A stretch of 64,000 bases of DNA from Paludibacter sp. (GCA_028692715.1 JAQUWU010000019.1:21469-85468), one strand, 5' to 3'. Shown: positions 55,220-63,647, counted from the first letter of the stretch. Made by a program: numbers and translations. Notes: generated from the letters alone by a model not told the origin.

Positions 55220-56571
55220 GGCTGTCTAATTATTGAAGGTGCAACATATGTATTGTCTTGAACAGAGTAAATTGATGGATTATATGGAACGTTTATAAAT
55301 GGGCGTGAGTCAAATGCTCCAAGTGCATCCAATGCAAAATATCCACCGCCAATTATCCATCCTGGAGGACCTCCAAAAGTTGCAAAAGCTCCCAGCCCGA
55401 TATCTAATCCAGATTTTGCAGCTCCTAAGTAATCTCCTTTTTGAAATGCTGAATAACCTTGATAGCCGGAAATGAAAGCACCTGCATAGAAAAAACCTTT
55501 ACTTGCAAGGTTAAAATAACCAGCTTTACTTAAAGCAATTTGCCTAGCACCAGTCCATTGATTACCACCCCATTCTAATGAGTTCCATTTCCCATTTATA
55601 CCTATCCATTCTCCATTTATAACATTTGAATACTCTCCAGCACTTGAGACAAATCCAGCTCCATTCAATATTATCCCAATAGTGTAAAGTGAAATATCCG
55701 ACCTTGAAGAAGCAGTATTGTACTCAAAATACTCACTTCTAGCACCTTGTTCAGCCTGAACCACTGCTTGTGTTGGATTAAAGGAACTATAAGTATATCC
55801 CTGATAACTACTCGTTGTTGTAAATGTACCTTTATTATAATTGCCTCCAAAACTGGAACCACCATTCAAATTTCCATTGTAAAAGAAGCCTCCACTGCTT
55901 GAACCAGGCATCCCTTGACTATACCCAACTTCAAAACCATTTGGGAAGGTTCTGTTCATAAAATTAGAAAAATTATTCCATTGTTTCTCTAACCATGACA
56001 GTATAGATTTTCCACTTGGATCCGTATACATCATTGGATTATTCCGACAATAAATGTAACGGTTGAAGTCGTTAGACAAACCGGAACCAACAAACGGATC
56101 GGGAGCTAAGAACCTTGCCAGCAAAGGATCGTACAGTCGGGCATTCATATTAATCAAACCAAACTGATTCAACTGTTCGTGTCCGGTATAACCACGTCCA
56201 CCATAAAGCATAGACGGTTGTGAGCCTTGCGCATATACTTGCCAGTTTGCAGGATTACGCAGACGCCCCCACGCATCGTAGCTGTATTCGGCTGCTAAAT
56301 TAGCACTATTATCTGTAATTTGTGTAATACTTCCCAAATAATCTCTATGTAAATAATATGTTTGCAGTGAACCTGCACCGGTTTTTTCCAATAATATGGA
56401 AGCGGTATATGGTGAGCCGTCAAGGTAAAGGCGTTGTTTTTCAATACCACTAACTATTTCAATTTCGTATTTACCACTTGCAAAATAATACTTATTCATT
56501 GTTTCGGTAGAGCCTTGTTTTATCTGCATAGTTGCTCTATCATAATCGTCATTATAAGTAAACGTAGCCAT
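55216..56571 (-). CDS. Rhs/YD-repeat protein C-terminal part, 5'-truncated
   Basis: 451 residues from ATG 56571 (MATFTYNDDYDRATM), but the frame is open further upstream into the RAYT element, so the start may be artificial. Residues about 60-190 are the Rhs core end: YDAWGRLRNPANW, GYTGHEQLNQFGLINMNARLYDP, FNRYIYCRNNPMMYTDPSGK. After the PSGK boundary comes a ~260-residue variable domain, Gly/Ser/Tyr-rich, then hydrophobic glycine-rich segments (GLDIGLGAFATFGGPPGWIIGGGYFALDALG). The toxin type is not recognised; a membrane-inserting activity is possible. It probably lacks its N-terminal secretion part. Confidence 0.7.
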   Translation of the reverse strand: MATFTYNDDYDRATMQIKQGSTETMNKYYFASGKYEIEIVSGIEKQRLYLDGSPYTASILLEKTGAGSLQTYYLHRDYLGSITQITDNSANLAAEYSYDAWGRLRNPANWQVYAQGSQPSMLYGGRGYTGHEQLNQFGLINMNARLYDPLLARFLAPDPFVGSGLSNDFNRYIYCRNNPMMYTDPSGKSILSWLEKQWNNFSNFMNRTFPNGFEVGYSQGMPGSSSGGFFYNGNLNGGSSFGGNYNKGTFTTTSSYQGYTYSSFNPTQAVVQAEQGARSEYFEYNTASSRSDISLYTIGIILNGAGFVSSAGEYSNVINGEWIGINGKWNSLEWGGNQWTGARQIALSKAGYFNLASKGFFYAGAFISGYQGYSAFQKGDYLGAAKSGLDIGLGAFATFGGPPGWIIGGGYFALDALGAFDSRPFINVPYNPSIYSVQDNTYVAPSIIRQP

Positions 56572-56582
56572 TAATCCTGTAA

Positions 56583-57242
56583 CCCCCGCTGCCGCACGAT
56601 TGCATCGTGTGGCAACAACTTTAAATCAACACAATATCCAACAAACCTTTCTCTCCTGCATAATCAGTAGCACTACTATATACATAGTGTTCGGGTCTAA
56701 AAACCAGACCTTCTTCAACCGGATTATTGTGAATATAATTCAACTTCTCATCGATTACTTTATTGCTCCAAAGTTCTATTGGTTTATTATCGTGCCGCCA
56801 TAATTGATACTGTTTTACATTGGAAGATTTTTCCCCTGCTTCTTCAAATTGCTTAAGTAACCATTCCTTTCTACTTTCCTGTGGATTCTCTTTTATTGCA
56901 GTTACTATTGCTTTACTGGTAAAACGTTTAAAACTACCTAATATCAATTCCGGCTTTTCTTCCTTAATACTACTGAATATCAAATGAACATGATTACTCA
57001 TTACACACCATGCATATATCTCCATTCCTTTTTCTTGCTGGCAGTATCGCAAACTATCAAGTAGTATATCTTTATATTCATTCCTTGTAAATACATCTAT
57101 CCATTCAACAACGGCAAAACTTACAAAATATACTCCTATAGGATTATGGAATTTATAATTTCTACTCATGGTTATTTTTTCTTTTGAATAGGTTTACTTG
57201 CTACCTTACCTACCACACGATGCAATCGTGCGGCAGCGAGGG
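56583..57242 (-). mobile_element. Complete RAYT element (IS200/IS605-related)
   Basis: About 660 bp with hairpin ends in inverted orientation (GCCGCACGATTGCATCGTGTGGC and CCACACGATGCAATCGTGCGGC) around one transposase gene. An extra half-copy of the right hairpin follows at 57244-57266. It is the only full-length member in the window; the 54431, 57389 and 59853 copies are internal deletions. Confidence 0.82.
56621..57169 (-). CDS. REP-associated tyrosine transposase (RAYT, Y1/TnpA-REP)
   Basis: 182 residues. The HUH motif is HVHLIF in WCVMSNHVHLIFSS, and the C-terminal NYIHNNPVEEGLV is the conserved tyrosine-containing motif of RAYTs. It would nick single-stranded hairpin ends and may mobilise the miniature copies in trans. 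The gene is intact, which fits recent activity. Confidence 0.88.
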   Translation of the reverse strand: MSRNYKFHNPIGVYFVSFAVVEWIDVFTRNEYKDILLDSLRYCQQEKGMEIYAWCVMSNHVHLIFSSIKEEKPELILGSFKRFTSKAIVTAIKENPQESRKEWLLKQFEEAGEKSSNVKQYQLWRHDNKPIELWSNKVIDEKLNYIHNNPVEEGLVFRPEHYVYSSATDYAGEKGLLDIVLI

Positions 57243-57266
57243 GGATGCAATCGTGCGGCAGCGAGG

Positions 57267-57388
57267 AGCACCACCTAAACTTCGAGTAAATCTGCCTAAT
57301 TGTGTAAAGTCATCCATATTAGACATATATGGTGTAAGTGCCATTTGATTCATTTCAAAGCCTAAAGACATACCATCGAAATAGTTAC
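57267..57388 (-). pseudogene. Fragment of a coding sequence trapped between RAYT sequences
   Basis: The minus strand reads GNYFDGMSLGFEMNQMALTP and onwards for about 40 codons without a stop, then runs into the half hairpin at 57244-57266. It is framed by element C on its 5' side. It looks like the remnant of another C-terminal module; family not recognised. Confidence 0.5.
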
Positions 57389-57598
57389 CCCACGCTGCCG
57401 CACGATTGCATCGTGTGGCTACAACTTTAAATCAACGCAATGTCCAATAAACCTTTTTCTCCATTCAACAACGGCAAAACTTACAAAATATACTCCTATA
57501 GGATTATGGAATTTATAATTTCTACTCATTGCTTTCTTTCATTTATTGTTTTCTTGCCAACTTAGTTGCCACACGATGCAATCGTGCGGCAGCGAGGG
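57389..57598. mobile_element. RAYT-derived miniature element C
   Basis: About 210 bp with the same hairpin ends. The internal junction joins TTTTTCTCC to ATTCAACAACGGCAAAAC; the full element has TCC at both breakpoints, so the deletion probably used this 3-bp homology. Confidence 0.8.
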
Positions 57599-57607
57599 GA
57601 GATACAA

Positions 57608-58141
57608 TCAAAACATATATCCAATACCTATACCCAGAGAGTTTACCGTTTTTTGAGTATAGTATGACGTACCTATTCTTTGGCTTTCAAACCCAATCTG
57701 AATAGTAAACGCTTTTTTATCGCGAATATTAAACTTATATCCGAGTTCAGGAGAAACAAACAGTCCACCACCCAAACTATACCCTCCCTTTAATGATATG
57801 AAAGGAGCAGAGTCTTTTGTTGATAAGTTTGCCCGCAATCCAATAAAAACAGGTACAATTGTAATTTCGTCTGAAATGAAATGTTCTACACCAAGACCAA
57901 ACCCAAGATTGAAGATGGGAGATAACTTTCGCCATGACGATAAATTTAGCAACAAGCCACTATTATTGTTAATCCCAACGCTAACAAATAAATTACCTTG
58001 TTGATTCTTTTCGTTTGATAATACTGTTTCTTTACCTTGTTTAGACAAAGAATCTTTGGCGTTTTCTATATTATAACCAAAAACAGGAGAATGACTACCA
58101 AATATTAGAATCAAAATAAAGATTTTAAATTTTCTATACAT
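57608..58141 (-). CDS. Small outer-membrane beta-barrel protein
   Basis: 177 residues with a signal peptide (MYRKFKIFILILIFGSHSPVFG). The mature part alternates glycine/aromatic strands (FNLGFGLGVEHF, FISLKGGYSLGGGLFVSPELGYKF) and ends SLGIGIGYMF. About eight strands fit. It follows the lipoprotein gene of the middle toxin module by 132 bp; any link to it is unproven. Confidence 0.7.
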   Translation of the reverse strand: MYRKFKIFILILIFGSHSPVFGYNIENAKDSLSKQGKETVLSNEKNQQGNLFVSVGINNNSGLLLNLSSWRKLSPIFNLGFGLGVEHFISDEITIVPVFIGLRANLSTKDSAPFISLKGGYSLGGGLFVSPELGYKFNIRDKKAFTIQIGFESQRIGTSYYTQKTVNSLGIGIGYMF

Positions 58142-58273
58142 AAGTTTAATTTGTTAGAATAGTAAGAATAAAAAAGCAACAATCATCATTCTCAATCTGA
58201 TAAAAAGAACAATTTGTATTTATTTAGTTGGCTGTTTATTTAAATAATCATAAAAAAATTATAGTAATAATTG

Positions 58274-58972
58274 TTAATCAGCCCAATTCTTCAGTTTATA
58301 ATTAATTGTATCATTAAGTAGACTTGTCGATTCAATAAACTTTCCGTTATTGAATTCATATGTTTTTAAACTATCTTTATATGTCTTGGATTTAAAATTA
58401 TCATCATATTCAAACTCTTTTTTCCGACTTACAATTTTTAAATTAGTTGTTTTAAAAATCCAGCTTTCCTTATCAAAGTACCAACCCCCATCCCCAAAGG
58501 AATCAGCTAAATCAAGACCTTTACTTATTTCTTTTTTTTTCTTACTCCACAGTAACAACTGAATTAATGATTCATCATATTGGCTAAATTGTCTTGTAAT
58601 CAGTCCTAAAAACTCATCATTAATTTTAAACTTACCAATGGCGTAAATATTGCTAATTCCTTCTTTACAAGCTTGAATATTAATAAATATTCCTTTATTA
58701 TCACAATAATTAAATTTATTGACATCTATTTTTCGTCCATCAAATTGAGTTTTAATTAATGCTCCAGTACTATCCCATTTAGGAGAATAAATATGAAGCC
58801 CCACAGCGTGAACATCTTTAAAAAGATCTAAAAACACTTTAGAATCATCATTTTCATCTATTATTTTATTCTCCAAATTATTGTTTTTCTCTTTATCTTT
58901 TTTAGCATTATTACTTTTATTGCAAGAATAAAAAACAAAAATGAAACATATAAATAAAATTTTATTTTTCAT
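58274..58972 (-). CDS. Lipoprotein, candidate immunity protein of the middle module
   Basis: 232 residues; MKNKILFICFIFVFYSC is a lipoprotein signal with acceptor Cys17, followed by a Lys/Asn-rich linker. The rest is not recognised. It starts 14 bp after the putative peptidase module. A periplasmic lipoprotein would be in the right place to neutralise a peptidoglycan-cleaving toxin, which is inference from position and location. Confidence 0.6.
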   Translation of the reverse strand: MKNKILFICFIFVFYSCNKSNNAKKDKEKNNNLENKIIDENDDSKVFLDLFKDVHAVGLHIYSPKWDSTGALIKTQFDGRKIDVNKFNYCDNKGIFINIQACKEGISNIYAIGKFKINDEFLGLITRQFSQYDESLIQLLLWSKKKKEISKGLDLADSFGDGGWYFDKESWIFKTTNLKIVSRKKEFEYDDNFKSKTYKDSLKTYEFNNGKFIESTSLLNDTINYKLKNWAD

Positions 58973-58986
58973 ATCTAAATAGATTT

Positions 58987-59754
58987 TTATAAATTAATTG
59001 AAAAATGGACATGATTATGATGCCCCGCCAAATAATGATATTTAGGACCAAAATTTTGATGTATGTATGGAGTATTCTCTAATGCTTTCTGAAAATCAAT
59101 AATCATCTGGCTTTTTTGCATATTTCTAACCGAATTCCCGTTAAACATATCAATATCCATTGCTTTTCCGGCCGGATGTCTATGATCTTTATGTGCTCCA
59201 TTTGTAGTAGCAGACACATCGATTGATCTAATGTCTTTAACATTTGACAGAGCGGTCTTCAATGTTTGGAGTAATTCATTTCGAACAAGTTGGTTGCCAT
59301 TGCGTCCATCACTCGCAATAAAATTGAATGTTACATCTACGGTTCTTCCTTCTTCTAAATAAATTTGCTTAGGAATTCTCACCAAATCTGCTCTTTGATC
59401 AACAGAAATTACTTCAGCTTTCAAAACCTTAGCGGGTGCAACACTTTCCACCGTTTTCAATGTGCCAGCATCGTATGTTTTAAAATCAGGCCATTCAGCC
59501 TCAGATATCATATTGGCTGTTAGTTCTTTTGCAGCTTGTGTTAATACTTGCATTGAGTTTGTCACACTTGTCGAAGTGGTAGATGTTGTTTGCGATTTTC
59601 GATTTACTTCAATATTACCATTTATGGTATAGCTTGCACTAATACTTGGATCAAATTGTAGCCCATTGGCTGAATAACTAAACCCAAAAGCACTTGCACT
59701 GAAGCCTCCGTTTGCACTATAACTTATACCTACGCTTAGTATATTAGATGACAT
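58987..59754 (-). CDS. Rhs-type C-terminal module with M15-like peptidase motif, 5'-truncated
   Basis: 255 residues from ATG 59754, but the frame is open upstream to the RAYT element at 59853 (through GFYGYAGFDSRAGF). The N-terminal part is Ser/Gly-rich, like Rhs linkers. Residues about 165-255 contain HKDHRHPAGKAMDIDMF and HYLAGHHNHVHFSI, which match the HxxGxAxD and HxH zinc-binding pattern of M15/VanY-type peptidases. The likely activity is peptidoglycan hydrolysis in a target cell. The delivery part is missing. Confidence 0.6.
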   Translation of the reverse strand: MSSNILSVGISYSANGGFSASAFGFSYSANGLQFDPSISASYTINGNIEVNRKSQTTSTTSTSVTNSMQVLTQAAKELTANMISEAEWPDFKTYDAGTLKTVESVAPAKVLKAEVISVDQRADLVRIPKQIYLEEGRTVDVTFNFIASDGRNGNQLVRNELLQTLKTALSNVKDIRSIDVSATTNGAHKDHRHPAGKAMDIDMFNGNSVRNMQKSQMIIDFQKALENTPYIHQNFGPKYHYLAGHHNHVHFSINL

Positions 59755-59852
59755 ACTAAAATTTCCTAAAACCGAACCTCCAAACCCAAAACCTCCCCCT
59801 GCAATAAAACCGGCTCTCGAATCGAATCCGGCATAACCGTAAAAGCCTGCAG

Positions 59853-60063
59853 CCCACGCTGCCGCACGATTGTATCGTGTGGCTACAACTTTAAATCAAC
59901 ACAATGTCCAATAAATCTTTTTCTCCTGTCTACAACAACAAAACTTACAAAATATACTCCTATAGGATTATGGAATTTATAATTTCTACTCATTGCTTTC
60001 TTTCATTTATTGTTTTTCTTTCCACTTACCTGCCACACGATGCAATCGTGCGGCAGCGAGGGG
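59853..60063. mobile_element. RAYT-derived miniature element D
   Basis: 211 bp, same ends as elements A and C (left CCCACGCTGCCGCACGATTG, right GTGCGGCAGCGAGGGG). Its interior is almost identical to element A. Confidence 0.8.
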
Positions 60064-60362
60064 GTATCATTAATTTATTTCAAAATAAAGTCCTGTAATA
60101 GCATACACATAAAATATCACTCAATATTAAAATTTACAAACGAATTAAAATATCTGTCATATTTTCACAGCGAAAGTATTTAGATTTTTCTTAATTTCCT
60201 AAAAAATATATGGTAAGAACACAATGAAGTCCAAAAAATTAATCGCTGTATTTCAGCAGATTAAATAGCTTTAAAAAATTTAAATTGGTAAGAAAAATAT
60301 TTATCTGCATTTTATGCTGAAAAATGACACTAAAAAGGACAAGCAATTATTATAAATGACAA

Positions 60363-60412
60363 AATCCTCCTGTTTTCTCGAATAAGAAAACAGGAGGATT
60401 CTTAGTTTTTTT
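60363..60412 (+). terminator. Strong terminator hairpin with no gene in front
   Basis: AATCCTCCTGTTTTCT pairs perfectly with AGAAAACAGGAGGATT over 16 bp (6-nt loop), followed after CTTAG by nine T. On the plus strand there is no gene upstream, so it may be left from a lost gene or end a small RNA. Confidence 0.8.
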
Positions 60413-60483
60413 TTTCTGAATTTAGATTTTTAAAATAATACCTTATAATAAAATTTCCAGAAATCAAACGATCAATTTGTATA

Positions 60484-60675
60484 TTAGATTATCATGTAGA
60501 CGAATTGATATAATTCGGGTGTGTCGAAAAAAACAAGAGTAGTGGGCAGTTGATATTTATCCTTTTTCTGGTTTTTCTGGTTTTTTAACAAACTACTTGA
60601 TGGACACTTTGGACACATACACTTATCCAAAATTCCAAAACAGGAACCTTCATTGACCTTTTCTATCGCCATCAT
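60484..60675 (-). CDS. Possible small cysteine-rich protein, 63 residues
   Basis: The frame starts MMAIEKVNEG and has four cysteines close together (GSCFGILDKCMCPKCP), which could bind zinc. No family, no clear ribosome site and no -7 box were found. It may be a chance frame. Confidence 0.25.
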   Translation of the reverse strand: MMAIEKVNEGSCFGILDKCMCPKCPSSSLLKNQKNQKKDKYQLPTTLVFFDTPELYQFVYMII

Positions 60676-61159
60676 CGTTTTGTTTTTAGTATAAACTGGC
60701 TAACACCAAATCTGGAGTATGAAAGTTTGTTTTTATTCACAATGGATCATTATTATTCATTTTAAGCTCATAAAAATAGAAAATGACAGGTATTCACCCA
60801 TCATTCTCAATTATATTCTTACAAATCTTTATTGATTTACAAGCTTTTATTGCTCTAACACCAAATCTGATACATTACCCAAATCCACCTAGTTTACAAT
60901 TTGAAACGCAACATAGTGAAGTACCCTGATCTACAATTTTATATCCTGTACTCAGAGCCTATTAGTTTAACACATCAACTGTACAAATATAATTCTTTTG
61001 GTTGAATTGCTAATAATAAAAGCACAATTTCTTGTGCTTTTATTTTAACTATGAATACGCAAGGCAAAACCTTGCTTTTAACTGCAACATTGCTAAAAGC
61101 TATGCTGAACACCTGATTTATGCAACCTACGCCAAACTGAGCCTTAATGCTAAACCATC

Positions 61160-61612
61160 CTATTTGTTTTTTGTTAACCTACAGCGTGCGGTGTTGAGAG
61201 AAAATATAATTGGCAATACCATTTTCACTCTAACTGGTTTGTTTGCTTGTTTTGCTGGTTCGGCATATTTAATAAGTTTGCAAATTCTTAATGCCTCTTT
61301 ATCAATATCATCTCTAATCCCTTTAAGTATTTTATGTTGAGATGTTGAACCATTTAATTCCACTAAATAACTAATGGTAACAGTTCCTTCTATCAAATCA
61401 TGTCGTGCAGTCTCAGGATAGTTCATTGTTTTCTGAATAAATTTCAACAAATCTCTTTCACTAATGCCTCTACATCCCTTATTATAACATGGAAGGTTAT
61501 CTAAAGCAGACATAGTAACAAAATCAGTATCATTATCACAAATTTCTGTTTTTTGTCCGTTGATGTGTAAAATAAAGAAAAAACAAATAAATAAACATGC
61601 ATATCTTACCAT
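61160..61612 (-). CDS. Secreted TonB-C-domain-like protein, candidate immunity protein
   Basis: 150 residues with a signal peptide (YACLFICFFFILHINGQ). Residues about 65-140 resemble the TonB C-terminal domain (YPETARHDLIEGTVTISYLVELNGS ... KEALRICKLIKYAEPAKQANKPV), with no TonB N-terminal helix or proline linker. The start overlaps the Rhs stop (ATGGTAA), so the two are translationally coupled. A role as cognate immunity protein in the periplasm is inferred from this position. Confidence 0.65.
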   Translation of the reverse strand: MVRYACLFICFFFILHINGQKTEICDNDTDFVTMSALDNLPCYNKGCRGISERDLLKFIQKTMNYPETARHDLIEGTVTISYLVELNGSTSQHKILKGIRDDIDKEALRICKLIKYAEPAKQANKPVRVKMVLPIIFSLNTARCRLTKNK

Positions 61613-63594
61613 AATCTAGGAATTTTGTATATTGTATTGTAAACCCATTGGTTTGTTATAAATACCTCTCCATATGCCTGCATCCAATAGGAATTTGCTT
61701 GGCCCAATTGATCAACTTGAGAGTCGCTATATAATCCCCTATTTCGTGCAGCATACCTAAATCCTTTCGCTTCTTCTGGGTATAATTTTTGGTCTTTTCC
61801 ACAATAATTACAGGTCTCGACTCCAGCTCCTTTTTTTATCTGATTACTCGTATAGCTCTCTTTATAATAAGTCCCATATAAATTGTCATAACTAGAAAAA
61901 GCGTCATCCCCATAGAAAATATTTCCTTTAGAATCTGTGTATCCGTAATATGCTCCTTTTTTCCCAATCACGCCATCTGTTTCAATAGCTTTACTACCAG
62001 CATGATTGGGATTGTAAGACCCTTTAATGCCCCAATAATCAAGAGCACCTTGGTGGTTATTAGCAGCTATAAACTTACTTAGGACATTATCATTACTCCT
62101 AAAACCCTGTCCTCTAACAAAATTTGTTGTATGCTCAGGCAGTACTGCAACAGAGAAACTTGGATTAAACGTCCAACCATTTTGATTGATTTGCCAAGCA
62201 GATATGTTTCCACTAAAACTATTATGACTGATGTTATAATTAGCACCTACTGTCCCAAAATTAGTACTTATTGGCAAGCCCGAAAAAAGAGATAGACCCG
62301 CTGTATAACCTACACTACCGCCACTACTAGATGAGTAAGACGCATAAACAGTATTCATTGATATTGTAGCTCCAACATAACCGTAAGCGTCATTGGAACC
62401 AAAGTTATATCCTATGCCTACTTGAGCACTTAATCCGCCAGGAATACCAATAACAAGAGAAATGCCAATGCTTAATCCTCCAGACTTACTCCATCCAACA
62501 TTTGGTATTATCCATATAAACTCCCCACTAGGATCTGTATATTTAAACGGATTTCCATAACAATACCCATAGCGGTTATAATTCAACCAATCTTCGGGTG
62601 ATTGTATATATGGATCAGGCGAGAAGAACATAGCCGTAAGTGGATCATAAACGCGCCCGTTCATGTTTATAATGCCAAAAGCATCCAAATGTTCATGCCC
62701 CGTGTAACCCCGAGTAATAATCCAACTTGTTCTGCTGTCTTTTTGTGTCCAGTCGGTAGGATTACGCCTTGCACCCCAAGGGTCGTAAGCAAAACGTCCT
62801 ATTTCTACTTCACCGTCTTTTAGTATAATACCACTTTCGTCAGTTAATGCTATCAGTGAACCCTGATAATCGGCATAAGTATAATAAAACTTATCCGGTT
62901 GGTTCGTTTCCTGAATAAATATGGCACCGCTAAGATAGTGAATTTTTCGTACATTGCCATTGGCTAATACTTCTTCTTCGTAATCGCCTATATAATATCG
63001 GGTTAAAGTGGGTATTCCCTGACTCAGTCCGTTAGCATAATATTCCGATTTGCGTCGTTGGTCATCTACACCATAGGTAAGATAATAATCTTTATTTTTT
63101 TCTTTAAGTGTGGCTATTTTCTTAAAGTCGGTATAAGTAACACTTAACTCGGCTGTTGGGTAATTTGGTTGTTCTGCCTGAGGAAAAATCGATGGCACAC
63201 CCGATATAGTGGTCAATGCATGAGGTCCAATAAGTGCCCCATTTGCTATACCTACCTTAGTCTGGGACCTTGCTCCGGTTCCGTCTTCCTTTTCGCCTCC
63301 ATACTTCAACGTGAAAGCACCTAAATCTGATTTCTTGGATATATTCCCGGCATCGTTATAAACTATATAATTATGCTTTACCAACGTAGTGATATTGTGA
63401 TAAACATCCCAATCGGTCAATCTGTCTTGAGCGTCGTAGACAAATTTTTCCTTTTGGGTAGTGATATTATCGTTCCGTTCAATTAAGTTTCCCAGATTAT
63501 TAAATATGTATGAGTAATTAATTACTCCACTGGCAAAGGTAGAAGTAGGGAACCCTGTAACAGGGTCGAAACCGTAGGCGTTAACCTTTCCTCC
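61606..63594 (-). CDS. Rhs/YD-repeat protein C-terminal part, 5'-truncated
   Basis: The frame is open from the RAYT fragment at 63595 to the stop at 61606; an internal TTG at 63420 is the first possible start codon by frame alone. It has YD-like repeats (FVYDAQDRLTDW, FAYDPWGARRNPTDW), then the Rhs core end GYTGHEHLDAFGIINMNGRVYDP, LNYNRYGYCYGNPFKYTDPSGE. The ~300-residue variable part has a glycine/serine-rich stretch and a C-terminal domain with ETCNYCGKDQKLYPEEAKGF and many Tyr/Asn. A CxxC could bind zinc as in HNH-type nucleases, but no nuclease motif is certain. The N-terminal export part is missing. Confidence 0.7.
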   Translation of the reverse strand, partial: GGKVNAYGFDPVTGFPTSTFASGVINYSYIFNNLGNLIERNDNITTQKEKFVYDAQDRLTDWDVYHNITTLVKHNYIVYNDAGNISKKSDLGAFTLKYGGEKEDGTGARSQTKVGIANGALIGPHALTTISGVPSIFPQAEQPNYPTAELSVTYTDFKKIATLKEKNKDYYLTYGVDDQRRKSEYYANGLSQGIPTLTRYYIGDYEEEVLANGNVRKIHYLSGAIFIQETNQPDKFYYTYADYQGSLIALTDESGIILKDGEVEIGRFAYDPWGARRNPTDWTQKDSRTSWIITRGYTGHEHLDAFGIINMNGRVYDPLTAMFFSPDPYIQSPEDWLNYNRYGYCYGNPFKYTDPSGEFIWIIPNVGWSKSGGLSIGISLVIGIPGGLSAQVGIGYNFGSNDAYGYVGATISMNTVYASYSSSSGGSVGYTAGLSLFSGLPISTNFGTVGANYNISHNSFSGNISAWQINQNGWTFNPSFSVAVLPEHTTNFVRGQGFRSNDNVLSKFIAANNHQGALDYWGIKGSYNPNHAGSKAIETDGVIGKKGAYYGYTDSKGNIFYGDDAFSSYDNLYGTYYKESYTSNQIKKGAGVETCNYCGKDQKLYPEEAKGFRYAARNRGLYSDSQVDQLGQANSYWMQAYGEVFITNQWVYNTIYKIPRLW

Positions 63595-63647
63595 CCCTGC
63601 TGCCGCACGATTGTATCGTGTGGCAACAACTTTAAATCAACACAATG
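63595..63647. mobile_element. RAYT-derived element E, left end only
   Basis: CTGCCGCACGATTGTATCGTGTGGC followed by the usual AACAACTTTAAATCAACACAATGTC, after which the sequence departs from all other copies at about 63647. It is interrupted or truncated there. Confidence 0.75.

Larger units (their letters stand above)
60064..61159. other. Largely non-coding stretch between modules
   Basis: About 1.1 kb, very AT-rich. It contains a strong hairpin terminator at 60363-60402, a low-confidence 63-residue frame at 60484-60675, ACACCAAATCTG at about 60704 and 60859 (direct repeat), and the TATGCTGAACACC repeat near 61101. No other gene is visible. It may be decayed module DNA. Confidence 0.5.
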
